Assembly: GCA_039817385.1 (NCBI GenBank)
Contig: JBCBVY010000001.1
Span: 124,001-188,000, forward strand
Reading direction: 5' to 3'
Origin: JBCBCP01 sp039817385
GTDB taxonomy: Bacteria; Pseudomonadota; Alphaproteobacteria; Rhodobacterales; Rhodobacteraceae
Length of the DNA: 64,000 nt
Both the position numbers and the translations under genes were made by a program. The notes under the pieces are model-generated. The model searched no databases. It saw only the letters and a program-made list of their open reading frames with translations, and was not told the origin of the DNA. Numbering within the stretch: position 1 is the stretch's first letter; every line of letters begins with the position of its first letter. Of this stretch, positions 7,582 to 16,740 are shown piece by piece.

Positions 7582-9180
7582 CTACCCCGACGCGCCGCCC
7601 AGCACCACCCCTTCGCGGCGCAGCGCCTCCCACACCTTCGCGTCGCGGCCATAGACGTCCCGGCGAAACTCCAGCCCGCCCTTGGGTTTGGTGAAGGCGG
7701 TGCGGTAGATCAAGTGCACCGGCACCGGATCGTCGAGGTAGACATAGGTCTCCTGCCCCGAGCGCAGCTTGGTCTGGAAGAACGCCTTAGGGTCATCCTC
7801 CTGCGCAGCAAGGAGCGCATACGCAAACTCAAACGGCTCCGCCAGCCGCACGCAGCCGTGGCTGTAGGCGCGCACCTCGCGGCCAAAAAGGTTCTTGGCC
7901 GGCGTGTCGTGCAGGTAGATGTTGTGCTTGTTCGGGAACATGAACTTCACCAGCCCCAGCGCGTTTTTCGGGCCCGGCGGCTGCCGCATGGAGAAGGGGA
8001 AGGTGCGCTCGGTATAGCTCGCAAAGCTGCGGTTGCGGCTAACGACGCGGCCCCGGCTGTCGGTGATCTGAAGATGGCTCACCGCACCGGGGTTTGCGCG
8101 CAGGCGCGGCAGGTATTCCCCGACGATGATGGACCTGGGCACGTACCAGCTGGGGTTGATGACCATATGCTCCATCACGTCCGAAAACTCGGGCGTGGGC
8201 CGGTCTTCGGTGCGGGCGCCAACCACCGAGCGTGTGCGAAAGGTCTCCGTCCCGTTGTCCATCACCCGGGCGGAGAAGTCGGGGATGTTGACGAGGATGT
8301 GGCGCGCGCCGCGGTCCTGGTTGATCCAGCGCTCCCGCTCCATCGCGACGACAACGCTGCGCAGGCGCTGCGCGGCGCTGATGTTCATCTCGGTGATCGT
8401 GCCGGGGCCTGCGACGCCGTCGGCCTCCAGCCCATGCGCGGTCTGGAACCGCTGCACGGCGGCTTCGAGCGCCGCATCATAGGTTCGGCTGCTGGTCCGG
8501 GCCAGATAGCCCTGCGCCATAAGCCGGTTGCGCAGGGCGATCACGGCCTGCCCGCTCGCACCGGGTTTGAGCGCATTCGCGGGCACGTTCGGCCCCCAGC
8601 CCCCGGCGGCGACACGCGCCTCAAGCCGCATCTTTTCTTTCATCAGCGCGGTGTATTCGCGGTTCTGCGGCGGCAGGGCGCGGAAGAAGGCGGTGGGCGA
8701 GGAGCGGGTGAAGTTCACCAGATAAGACGCCCGATCCCGGTACGGCACCTGCCGCACGATGCCGCTGTCCACCCGCTGCGGGATCAGAAGACCGGTTTGT
8801 ACATCGCGCGCATAGCGCAGGAAGACGCGGCTGATCTCCACCTCAAGCGCGCCGCGGTCGCGCTGGGTGCGCGCGGCTTTCATCCGGGCCATCAGACCCT
8901 CCGCGTCATAGTGGCTGGGCGGCAGCCCGTGCGCGCCCGCGCCCGACAGCGCCTTCATCAGCGCGGCGCGGCGGGTGCGGCCTTCGGCACCGGGGCCGGT
9001 CCAGATCGGCGCATAGCCATGCGTGCGGTAAAATGCAGCGATATCGGCATCGTCCGATGCAGCCTCTGCAATGGCCTGCTTGAACGCGGTCACCTCGGCG
9101 TGGGCGGGCGCAATCAGCAGTGCAGCTGCAAAGACCAGTTCGGCAAGCACACGGAGCGGGGCCAAAATTGCGAAGCGCAT
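7582..9180 (-). CDS. Murein L,D-transpeptidase (YcbB/LdtD type)
   Basis: Periplasmic enzyme forming 3-3 (mDap-mDap) peptidoglycan crosslinks. The 532-residue protein has a signal peptide (1-28, ending APAHA), a YcbB-type scaffold domain, a peptidoglycan-binding repeat at about 235-290 (GASGQAVIALRNRL), and a YkuD catalytic domain with HGCVRLAEP; the nucleophile is Cys443. ATG at 9180 is chosen because it opens the signal peptide. It heads a leftward run with the LpxD-like, ACP and synthase genes, with 29 bases to the LpxD-like gene. The divergent neighbour is a MepK-like DUF882 protein; the E. coli orthologues ycbB and ycbK are also neighbours. Confidence 0.88.
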   Translation of the reverse strand: MRFAILAPLRVLAELVFAAALLIAPAHAEVTAFKQAIAEAASDDADIAAFYRTHGYAPIWTGPGAEGRTRRAALMKALSGAGAHGLPPSHYDAEGLMARMKAARTQRDRGALEVEISRVFLRYARDVQTGLLIPQRVDSGIVRQVPYRDRASYLVNFTRSSPTAFFRALPPQNREYTALMKEKMRLEARVAAGGWGPNVPANALKPGASGQAVIALRNRLMAQGYLARTSSRTYDAALEAAVQRFQTAHGLEADGVAGPGTITEMNISAAQRLRSVVVAMERERWINQDRGARHILVNIPDFSARVMDNGTETFRTRSVVGARTEDRPTPEFSDVMEHMVINPSWYVPRSIIVGEYLPRLRANPGAVSHLQITDSRGRVVSRNRSFASYTERTFPFSMRQPPGPKNALGLVKFMFPNKHNIYLHDTPAKNLFGREVRAYSHGCVRLAEPFEFAYALLAAQEDDPKAFFQTKLRSGQETYVYLDDPVPVHLIYRTAFTKPKGGLEFRRDVYGRDAKVWEALRREGVVLGGASG

Positions 9181-9514
9181 GAATACCTGTTCCTGTTCAG
9201 CCCATACCGGGGTTTTTGGCGCAGCGTTTCCTGCCCGCCCGCGCGTGTCCATTCACGATTTGGCCATCGGCCTCAACTGTGACAGAAGGGCATCGCAAAA
9301 ACGCCCCGCCAAGTCCGGAATACCCGACCCTGGGCACAGGCACGACATCACGTGCGCAATAATTCGCCTAAAATTTCACCTACCAAGGGGTCGCCAAATT
9401 CAGCGCTTGGTAAGCGAATCGAGCTATGCCATACGGGTGTGGCATCTGGGGATGAGATGACACCGCTTGTGTAACATCACAGGCAAACGAGGCACTATCG
9501 GGACGGTGCAAGAC
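9181..9514. other. Divergent intergenic region between the LD-transpeptidase and DUF882 genes
   Basis: No gene seen. It is noticeably AT-richer near 9355-9440 and holds an inverted repeat TACCAAG (9381-9387) / CTTGGTA (9406-9412), possibly an operator or leader hairpin. Promoters for both flanking genes must lie here; I cannot assign convincing -35/-10 pairs. Confidence 0.5.
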
Positions 9515-10084
9515 ATGACGACACGGGTTTCAAACGGGCTCACTCGGCGCGGTTTTATTGGTGCATTTGCAGCAACAGCTGTTGTGGCGGCGCCAACCTA
9601 TTCAAAGGCTGCGGGCTTTCTGCGCGGGGGTGGGGATATCCGGCGGATCAAGATGTATTCCGGCCGCACGGGCGAGCGGATCGACATGATCTACTGGATC
9701 GAAGGCCATTACATCAAAGATGCCGTGCGCGAAGTGAACCACTTCATGCGCGATTGGCGCAACGGTCAGGTCAAATCGATCGACCTGCGCACCGTGGACA
9801 TCATGGCCGCGGCCCACAACCTGCTGGATGTGAACGAGCCCTACATGCTCCTTTCCGGCTATCGCAGCCCGCAAACCAACGCGATGCTGCGCGCACGCAG
9901 CCGCGGCGTGGCCAAGAATTCGCTGCACATGAAGGGTCAGGCGGCAGACTTGCGGCTTAGCTCCCGTTCGGTCTCGCAAATGGCGCGTGCGGCGTCGGCC
10001 TGCCGTGGCGGCGGCGTCGGGCGCTATTCCGGCTCGAACTTCGTGCACATGGATTGCGGCGTCGTCCGCACCTGGGGAAGTTAA
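9515..10084 (+). CDS. DUF882 family murein peptidase (MepK-like), Tat-exported
   Basis: Predicted periplasmic zinc endopeptidase. In E. coli MepK (YcbK, DUF882) cleaves 3-3 crosslinks made by LD-transpeptidases. The 189-residue protein begins with a twin-arginine signal (TRRGFIGAF, Arg11-Arg12). The catalytic domain shows SGYRSPQTNAMLR, then His138 and Asp145 in NSLHMKGQAADLR and His178 in NFVHMD, the metal ligands of the M15 fold. ATG at 9515 gives the normal Tat leader. Divergent pairing with the LD-transpeptidase gene supports a make-and-break pair acting on the same bonds. Confidence 0.88.
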   Translation: MTTRVSNGLTRRGFIGAFAATAVVAAPTYSKAAGFLRGGGDIRRIKMYSGRTGERIDMIYWIEGHYIKDAVREVNHFMRDWRNGQVKSIDLRTVDIMAAAHNLLDVNEPYMLLSGYRSPQTNAMLRARSRGVAKNSLHMKGQAADLRLSSRSVSQMARAASACRGGGVGRYSGSNFVHMDCGVVRTWGS

Positions 10085-10325
10085 GGCCGTCAGCTCAGGC
10101 AATCAGCCCAGCCGCGCCGTCCAGTCTCGGCCACAGCCAGAACGATCACCCGCACGGCGCGCTGCAGGTCTGGCAGAGCGCACAGGGAAGGTCGCATTTG
10201 CCTGTGGGTACAGCCCGCAACCACGCTTGGTGCGATGTCGTTACTTTGCCGCGTGCCTGCACGTGCAATCCGCCCTTCCTTAGCCGTTGCACCGCCCTGC
10301 CCCCGCCGCTATAGACGGCGCTGCG

Positions 10326-10402
<77 letters not shown>

Positions 10403-10405
10403 TCC

Positions 10406-13075
10406 CTACCCCACCAGCAGCCGCGCTTCGCGCACTGTCGCCACGGGCCGCGCCGTGGCCGGGCAGCGGCCCGCAACGCGCAGTTCAGGAAAGAGCGTCA
10501 GCAGCTCATCCCGCGCAGCTTCGTCCATGCTCGCCAGCGCCTCCGGCCCCACATGCAGGCTTTCAGACGGGATGCCTTCGGCAAATACAATCTCGTGCCC
10601 GTCAAAGGCGATGTGGATATAGGTGACCGCACCGCCCGGGCGCGGCGCGATGTGCCCATCCGCGCAAAGGCCCTTGGCCGGGGCGAGCACGGCACCTGCG
10701 GCGCAGAACATCTCCGCCCGCCAGCCCTGCACCAGCATCCGGTGCTGGGGCGAGACCCACAGATCACGCAGGTTTCCAAGCGCGCCCGCCGCGATCCGGA
10801 TCGGGGCAAAGGCGCCTTGAGCCGGAACGGTCGTCACCCCGATCCAACGCACCGGCGCAAGGCCTCGGTCCAGCGTCCAGACCCGGTCACCCACCCGCAG
10901 ATCGGCGATGTCGACCTTGCCTTGCTCTGCGATAAGGCGCGTGCCGGGGGTGAAGCAGGTGACCGCTTCGATATTGCGATAGGTGACGGTCTCGCCATTT
11001 TGGTACGTGATGGTGCCGCTGCCCGGATCCGCGCCGTCGTCCAGCGTATACGCCCCCGTCAACGCCAGCGTGTCGCGCCCTGCCCCGCCGTCGATATGGG
11101 TGACGGCGGCGCCCGCCGCGAGCGTGATGTGATCATCCCCGTTCCCGCCGCGCACGTCGCCCGCGACGCCGGTGCGCGCGCCGATATGAAGCGTATCATT
11201 GCCATCGCCGCCGCGCAGATCGCCTTCGACCCGCGCCCGGCCATCCAGCGTGATCTGATCGTCACCCGTATCGCCGCGCACATCGCCAAGGGCCGACGAC
11301 ATGTCATCGAGGCGCAGCGTGTCCGCCCCGCCATTGCCGCGCAGATCGCCGTCAACGCGGCCACTGCCCGACAGCGCCAAGGCATCATCACCTGCCTCGC
11401 CCCGCACATCGCCCTGCACATCGCCGCTCGACTGCGCATAGCGGTCCGCGCCGTCCCCCAGCGTGACATCCCCTGCAACCTGCGTGCCGCCGATGAGGCT
11501 GACGCTGTCCTCGCCGCCGCGCGTGTCGATCCCTGTGGCGAGCGTGTTAGCCGCCAGGATCACGCTGTCGTCTTCCCATGTCCCCTCGGGCGCCTCCGCG
11601 TCCTCAAGGCTGCGGCCCCGGGCGACAAAGACGTCCTCCTGCACGTAATCCACATCTGTGTTCCGCACGATGACGTCGGGCAGGCTGGTGCCCGTGACTT
11701 CCGCGATGATTGCGGCGCCCAGTTCCGGGCCCAGCTGGCCAAAGCCTTCATCCGCCGCGCGGGTGCGGGTGAACTGATCGGCGACGATATGGGTAAAGAG
11801 CGGGCCAAGCTGCGCGTCCGGTTCGGCATCCTCGGCCAGCCCGCCGGTCCAGAGGTCCACCTGGAACACGTCGTCAAACACCGAAGCCAGCCGCGCCGCC
11901 GTGTCCGGATCAGAGGTGATGATGCTGAAATCCCGCGGATCGAGCGCGCCCGGGTCGATATCCCCCAGAAGCGCTGCGCGCGTGTCCACATAGCTTTGCA
12001 ACCCGTGGTCCAGCCCGCGCGAGATGTTCAGGGCTGCCAGCGAGAACCCCGAAATCCCGTCCGGCGTTTCCAGAAAGACGTTCAGCGTATCGACAATCCG
12101 CGCGTCCAGCGCCTGCGCATGGGCATCAAGCTGGCCGCGCAGCACGTTTTCGATCCCGTTTTCCTGCACCGAACTATGGTCAAAGAACGCCTCCATCAGT
12201 GTCTCCGACCCTGCATCGGTGCCATCGTCGTTCAGGTTGTCAATATTGTCCGACACCAGCGTGTGACCAAAGCGAAAGGCCGCGGTCGTGAACTCCACCG
12301 ACATCTGGCCCACCGCGTCCGGGTCGTGTGCCCAATCCGCGCTTACCGCATCGCCGATCAGGTGGGGCAGCCACTCCTCGTAGGTGATCTTCTGCATCTC
12401 GTATTCGACGATCTGCCGCGCACCGTCATAGAGCGCCGCGTCGTCCCAATCGGGATGCGCCTCGGCCAGCCGCTCGGCCCAGTAATTGTGCTCGCGCACG
12501 AACAGCGTGTGCATCGACAGCAGGTTCGGGTTCTCATTCGCGCGGATGTCCCCGGCGAGGTAGACGGGGTTGTCGCCGGTGATGTCGCCCGCCATCGGGC
12601 TGTCCGCGTCGGCCTGCGGCAGCAGGTCCCGAGCGCTGCCCGCATCCTCGCTAACCCGCAGCTTGCCGCCTTCAAAGGCGCGCAGCAGCGCGGCGCGATC
12701 CTCGGTCGAGCCATAGACGTTGGAGCCGTCAAGCTGCCACGTGACCGCGTTTACCGGAATGCGGGCGCCGTCATCGCCCATCTCGAATGCGGAGCGGTGG
12801 ATGTCATGCGGCATCCCCGAGACGGGCAAAGTGCCCGCATCCTCGGATTCCGGCGTCAGGACAAGGTCATGGTCGAGGAACTGGCCCCAGGTCGTGAACA
12901 TCGTGGACAGGCCCGCGGAATTGGGCATGTCGCCGTCTTGGTCAAAGACGGTACGGGCAACCTCAAGCGGGTCTGCCCCGCGTGTAAAGGGGGCCTCCAC
13001 GCCATCTTCGTAACGCGGATTGGTCAGGCGCAGCTGCTCCTCCATTTCCTGGAGGAAGGGGCAACGGGTACTCAT
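10406..13075 (-). CDS. Animal-type haem peroxidase with RTX-like repeats and C-terminal Hint domain
   Basis: Large 889-residue protein, probably secreted by a type I system since there is no N-terminal signal. Residues 1-510 are an animal haem peroxidase domain with distal His69 in TTWGQFLDHD and proximal His271 in FRFGHTL. Residues 520-690 carry glycine/aspartate beta-roll repeats (GGDGNDTLHIG, GGNGDDHITL, GGAGRDTL) that would bind calcium. Residues 705-860 form a Hint_2 (hedgehog/intein) domain starting at Cys707 in CFTPGTRLIA, with the SPQHRMLV block; I see no C-terminal His-Asn plus nucleophile expected for splicing, so autocleavage is more likely than splicing. It follows sufS by 81 bases in the same direction. 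Confidence 0.9.
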   Translation of the reverse strand: MSTRCPFLQEMEEQLRLTNPRYEDGVEAPFTRGADPLEVARTVFDQDGDMPNSAGLSTMFTTWGQFLDHDLVLTPESEDAGTLPVSGMPHDIHRSAFEMGDDGARIPVNAVTWQLDGSNVYGSTEDRAALLRAFEGGKLRVSEDAGSARDLLPQADADSPMAGDITGDNPVYLAGDIRANENPNLLSMHTLFVREHNYWAERLAEAHPDWDDAALYDGARQIVEYEMQKITYEEWLPHLIGDAVSADWAHDPDAVGQMSVEFTTAAFRFGHTLVSDNIDNLNDDGTDAGSETLMEAFFDHSSVQENGIENVLRGQLDAHAQALDARIVDTLNVFLETPDGISGFSLAALNISRGLDHGLQSYVDTRAALLGDIDPGALDPRDFSIITSDPDTAARLASVFDDVFQVDLWTGGLAEDAEPDAQLGPLFTHIVADQFTRTRAADEGFGQLGPELGAAIIAEVTGTSLPDVIVRNTDVDYVQEDVFVARGRSLEDAEAPEGTWEDDSVILAANTLATGIDTRGGEDSVSLIGGTQVAGDVTLGDGADRYAQSSGDVQGDVRGEAGDDALALSGSGRVDGDLRGNGGADTLRLDDMSSALGDVRGDTGDDQITLDGRARVEGDLRGGDGNDTLHIGARTGVAGDVRGGNGDDHITLAAGAAVTHIDGGAGRDTLALTGAYTLDDGADPGSGTITYQNGETVTYRNIEAVTCFTPGTRLIAEQGKVDIADLRVGDRVWTLDRGLAPVRWIGVTTVPAQGAFAPIRIAAGALGNLRDLWVSPQHRMLVQGWRAEMFCAAGAVLAPAKGLCADGHIAPRPGGAVTYIHIAFDGHEIVFAEGIPSESLHVGPEALASMDEAARDELLTLFPELRVAGRCPATARPVATVREARLLVG

Positions 13076-13156
13076 AAATCACGGCTCGGCAGTCAGCAGA
13101 CCGCACTGCTCTGCCAAGCGAGGGTGGCGAAATTAAGGCGTCAGGGCGCGCGTGTG

Positions 13157-14377
13157 TCAGGCAAAAAGATCGTGCGCCAGCTCCAGCGCTTCGATCCACG
13201 CATCCACCTCGCCTTTGGTGTTATACATCCCGAAGGAGGCGCGACAGGTCGCGACAAGGCCCATATGGTCCATCAACGGGTTGCAGCAATGCTGGCCCGC
13301 GCGCACGGCCACGCCCTTCTTGTCGAGGATGGTGGAGATGTCATGCGCATGGGCCGCGCCGTCCAGCGTAAAGCTGAAAATCGCGCCCTTGCCCGGCGCA
13401 GTGCCCTGGACTTGCACCCAATTGAGGCCCGCAAGGCGGTCTTGCGCATAATCGCGCAGGCCCGCCTCGTGGGCGGCAATCGCGTCCATCCCGTGGCCCA
13501 TCATGTAGTCCAGCGCGACGCCGAGGCCGATCATCTGCACGATCCCCGGCGTGCCGGCTTCGAACATCATCGGCGCGTCCGCATAGGTCACGCTGTCCCG
13601 GTGCACCTCGCGGATCATGTCACCACCGCCGATGAAAGGGCGCATCTCCGCCAGACGGTCCGGGTGGACATAGATCGCGCCGGAGCCGGAGGGGCCATAA
13701 AGCTTGTGCCCGGTAATGGCATAGAAATCCGCGCCCAAGTCCTGCACGTCCACCGGCATGTGCACCGCCGCCTGAGAGCCATCGACCAGCACCGGCACGC
13801 CCTTGGCATGGGCGCCCGCGCAGATCGCCTTGATGTCCACCACCGTGCCCAGCACGTTGGACATGTGCGTGATCGCAACGAGCTTTGTCTTTGGCCCTAT
13901 CGCGTCGATCACCGCTTGCGGGTCCAGCGCGCCATTGGCATCCACATCCACCCATTTGATCACTGCGCCCTGCCGTTCGCGCAGGAAGTGCCAGGGCACG
14001 ATGTTCGCGTGATGCTCCATGATCGACAGGACAATCTCGTCGCCGGGTTCAAACCGCGGCATGGCCCAGCCATAGGCGATCATGTTGATGCCTTCGGTCG
14101 TGCCGGAGTTAAAAATGATGCTGTCTTCGGAGGCGGCGTTCAGGAAGCGCGCGATCTTGGCCCGTACGCCTTCGTATTTCTCGGTCGCGATAGTGCTAAG
14201 CGTGTGCAGGCCCCGATGTACGTTGGCGTATTCATGACTGTAGGCGTGCGAAATCGCGTCGATCACCACCTGCGGTTTCTGCGCAGAGGCGCCATTGTCG
14301 AGGTAAACCAGCGGCTTGCCGTTCACCTCGCGGCTGAGGATCGGGAAATCGGCCCGAATGGCGGTCACGTCATACAT
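13157..14377 (-). CDS. sufS: Cysteine desulfurase SufS (class II)
   Basis: PLP enzyme removing sulfur from L-cysteine for Fe-S cluster assembly; normally partnered by SufE or SufU, neither of which is visible here. The 406-residue protein has the PLP lysine in TGHKLYGPSG (near residue 225), the SHEYANVHRGLHTLS N-terminal pattern of class II enzymes and the active-site loop RAGQHCCNPLM with Cys near residue 360. It is the last gene of the leftward Fe-S operon, and its start overlaps the preceding membrane-protein gene by 8 bases. The operon also has a class I enzyme near its head. Confidence 0.93.
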   Translation of the reverse strand: MYDVTAIRADFPILSREVNGKPLVYLDNGASAQKPQVVIDAISHAYSHEYANVHRGLHTLSTIATEKYEGVRAKIARFLNAASEDSIIFNSGTTEGINMIAYGWAMPRFEPGDEIVLSIMEHHANIVPWHFLRERQGAVIKWVDVDANGALDPQAVIDAIGPKTKLVAITHMSNVLGTVVDIKAICAGAHAKGVPVLVDGSQAAVHMPVDVQDLGADFYAITGHKLYGPSGSGAIYVHPDRLAEMRPFIGGGDMIREVHRDSVTYADAPMMFEAGTPGIVQMIGLGVALDYMMGHGMDAIAAHEAGLRDYAQDRLAGLNWVQVQGTAPGKGAIFSFTLDGAAHAHDISTILDKKGVAVRAGQHCCNPLMDHMGLVATCRASFGMYNTKGEVDAWIEALELAHDLFA

Positions 14378-14978
14378 TGCCTGCTCCCATGTTGCTGGCC
14401 AGTCCGGTTACCGTCAGAAGGGCCATCAGGCCGATCATCAACCCGACAAAAACCGCAATCAGCACGCCAAGGCCCTGCCAAGCGGAGTCGAACGCGTGCG
14501 CCTCGGCGATGAATTGCGCCGACAGCCAGATCGTCAAAAACATCACTGCGATGCCGACCAGACCCGCAATCGGCGACAGGACGACCGCCGCAACAATCAG
14601 GGCCAGCACACCCACGGCGCGCAGCGCCTGAAGCAGCACCCAGACCGCGGCAACCTGGTCCAGCGTACCGGTCCCGCCAAGCGCGCGGCCCGTCCAGGTC
14701 AGCAGATGCACGCTTAGCACGGCCCAGCCCGAGCTGACGATAAACATCATCAGCGGCGAGGGGATCGCGAGCGTGACCATGCCCGCTTCGGTGTCGGGCG
14801 CGGGCAACTGGATGGGCGCCACGCTCAGAAACCCGGCCAGCAGCAGGATATTCACCGCGACCGCCAGCACCAGCGCCGTCCAGATCGCGCTGCGCGGCCA
14901 TTCGAGGCCGATCATGAAAGCCGAGGCCTGTCGCGGGGTGCGCAGGGACATCAGCATCAGCGTCAGCAATCCGTTCAT
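14370..14978 (-). CDS. YIP1-family multispanning membrane protein
   Basis: Inner-membrane protein of 202 residues with about five hydrophobic segments (roughly 33-52, 75-93, 108-135, 137-155, 170-193), matching the Yip1-domain pattern common in Rhodobacterales. No catalytic motif. The start is ATG at 14978, overlapping the previous membrane-protein gene by 4 bases; the end overlaps sufS by 8. Tight coupling inside the Suf operon suggests coregulation with Fe-S assembly, but a role is not evident. Confidence 0.7.
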   Translation of the reverse strand: MNGLLTLMLMSLRTPRQASAFMIGLEWPRSAIWTALVLAVAVNILLLAGFLSVAPIQLPAPDTEAGMVTLAIPSPLMMFIVSSGWAVLSVHLLTWTGRALGGTGTLDQVAAVWVLLQALRAVGVLALIVAAVVLSPIAGLVGIAVMFLTIWLSAQFIAEAHAFDSAWQGLGVLIAVFVGLMIGLMALLTVTGLASNMGAGNV

Positions 14979-15475
14979 GCCTCGCGCTCCTGTGCGATGG
15001 CGCCGCCAATCCAGAACCACAGGAACGCCGCGCCCCACAGGACGCCGGTGATCGTGGCCTCTATCCCTGGGCCAATAAACCCTGCGGTCAGCCCCAGCAA
15101 CAGGTGAAGCGGCGAGGCGGCGAGCAGCGCCCAAAAGAGCGCAAGCCGCGCGCCGTACCAGCTGCCCCTGCCCCCGAACAGCTTGCCAATCAGGTGCGAG
15201 ACGGGCGCGATCAGGTACAGCACCAGCGGCATGAACAGCACCCAGCCCAGCGCCGCCGCCTGCATTTCCGGCCCCGAATCGTAGCCCCCCAGCGTCGCCT
15301 CGCGCGCGATCCGTGGCAGCTGCGCCACAAACATGATGATGCAGCCCACCATCAGATAGATCAGCGCGCGGTCCTCCCGCTGGCCAAAGGACAGCATCCG
15401 GCGCATCACAACGCCGGGGCCATAGCGATAGGTTGCGACCACGTTGGTCGAGGCAGGATAGGCTTGGGCCGTCAT
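14975..15475 (-). CDS. YIP1-family-like membrane protein
   Basis: Inner-membrane protein of 166 residues with four or five membrane segments (about 39-56, 77-97, 113-133, 140-158). The N-terminal 35 residues are polar. ATG at 15475 overlaps the sufD stop (TAATG) and its end overlaps the next membrane-protein gene by 4 bases. It resembles its downstream neighbour in size and topology, so the two may work as a pair. Function unknown; hypothetical genes in this position occur in Rhodobacter suf operons. Confidence 0.7.
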   Translation of the reverse strand: MTAQAYPASTNVVATYRYGPGVVMRRMLSFGQREDRALIYLMVGCIIMFVAQLPRIAREATLGGYDSGPEMQAAALGWVLFMPLVLYLIAPVSHLIGKLFGGRGSWYGARLALFWALLAASPLHLLLGLTAGFIGPGIEATITGVLWGAAFLWFWIGGAIAQEREA

Positions 15476-16740
15476 TAGGTGCGGTGCCGCTCCAGCCACT
15501 GCGCCAGCCGCGTCTCGATCTCGCCGCGCAGGTCTTCGTTCTCGATCTCTTCCACCGCTTCGGCAAGGAAGGCGAGCGTCAGAAGGTCCGTCGCCTCCAC
15601 CGCAGGCACCCCGCGCGAGCGCAGGTAGAATAGCGCGGTTTCATCAATCGCGCCCGAGGTGGAGCCGTGCGAGCAGGCCACATCGTCGGCGTAGATCTCT
15701 AGCTCCGGCTTGGCGAGGAACTGCGCGTCCTCGTCCAGCAGCAGCGACTGGCTGATCTGGTAGCCGTCGGTCTTCTGCGCGCCTTCCTTCACGAGGATCT
15801 TGCCCTGGAACACGCCCACGGCCCCGTTGCGCAGCACCTTCTTGAACACCTGGCGGCTTTCGCAGCGCAGCGCGTCGTGGGTGATGAACACGGTGTCGTC
15901 ATGGTGGAAATCGCCATCCCCGACGCACGCACCCGCGATATGGGCGATGCCATCATCGCCATTCATCTCGATCACCGCCTCGTTCCGGGTCATCGCGCCG
16001 TTGGCCGTGAGCGTAAAGCTCTTGAACACGGACGCCTCACGCAGACGGGCGAAGATATGGGTCGCGGCGACACGCTGGTGGTCTCGCCCTTGCGCGCGGA
16101 TGTGGTGGAACTGCGCGCCGTCGGCGATGTCCACCTCCATCACGGAGTTCAGCCGCGCGGCGGCAGGGCCGTTCTCCAGCATGGTGAGCGAGGCCCCCGC
16201 ATCCAGCTTGATCACGTGGTGCAGCATCGTGTCGGACGAAGTGGCGGAGCGCAGGTGCACGAGGTGCACAGGTTTGGCCGCCGCGCCGGTCACGTGAATC
16301 AGCACACCATCGCTCGCAAGCGCGGTGTTCAGCGCCGCAAGCGGGCGCGGCACGGGCTGCTGGCCGCGCGCCTCAAGCGTGCCGTAAAGGCCCTTGGCCC
16401 AGTGGATGTCCGAATGCGCCTCAGCCAGCCGTTCAATCGTGAGGCCTTCCATGCTCAGATCCGAGGACCGCGCCGCATCGAAAACCCCGTCAAAGAAGAC
16501 CAGCTTCAGCACGTCCTGATCCGCAAAGAGCGGATTGCTGTCGTGGATCAGAGCCGCATCCGCAGCCTCCGGCGCGGTCAGCGCATCGGGGCGGGTAAAG
16601 CGCCAGTATTCATCGCGGCGACCCGGCAGGCCCATCGCGCGCACCCGCGCCATCGCATCGGTGCGTGCTTCCGCGCTCCAGCCGGTTTGCGGCACCGCGC
16701 GTTCCAGCAGCACGGGCAGCTTTTCCTCTGCGGCGCCCAT
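15475..16740 (-). CDS. sufD: Fe-S cluster scaffold subunit SufD
   Basis: Subunit of the SufBCD scaffold complex in the cytosol. The 421-residue protein has the SufB/D beta-helix core and C-terminal signature, including ACSHGSTSGAIDETALFYLRSRG near residues 355-377, which carries the conserved histidine. ATG at 16740 overlaps the sufC stop (TGATG); a GTG one codon earlier is possible but less likely. Its stop overlaps the next gene by one base, indicating translational coupling along the operon. Confidence 0.93.
   Translation of the reverse strand: MGAAEEKLPVLLERAVPQTGWSAEARTDAMARVRAMGLPGRRDEYWRFTRPDALTAPEAADAALIHDSNPLFADQDVLKLVFFDGVFDAARSSDLSMEGLTIERLAEAHSDIHWAKGLYGTLEARGQQPVPRPLAALNTALASDGVLIHVTGAAAKPVHLVHLRSATSSDTMLHHVIKLDAGASLTMLENGPAAARLNSVMEVDIADGAQFHHIRAQGRDHQRVAATHIFARLREASVFKSFTLTANGAMTRNEAVIEMNGDDGIAHIAGACVGDGDFHHDDTVFITHDALRCESRQVFKKVLRNGAVGVFQGKILVKEGAQKTDGYQISQSLLLDEDAQFLAKPELEIYADDVACSHGSTSGAIDETALFYLRSRGVPAVEATDLLTLAFLAEAVEEIENEDLRGEIETRLAQWLERHRT

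Noticed and set aside
7714..9282. 522-codon + strand frame
   Set aside because: Antisense to the LD-transpeptidase gene with its HGCVR active site; no domain in the antisense product.
10553..14512. 1319-codon open frame on the + strand
   Set aside because: It is antisense to the peroxidase-Hint and sufS genes; both opposite-strand products show full domain motifs, whereas this frame is Arg/His/Ala-rich with no recognisable domain.
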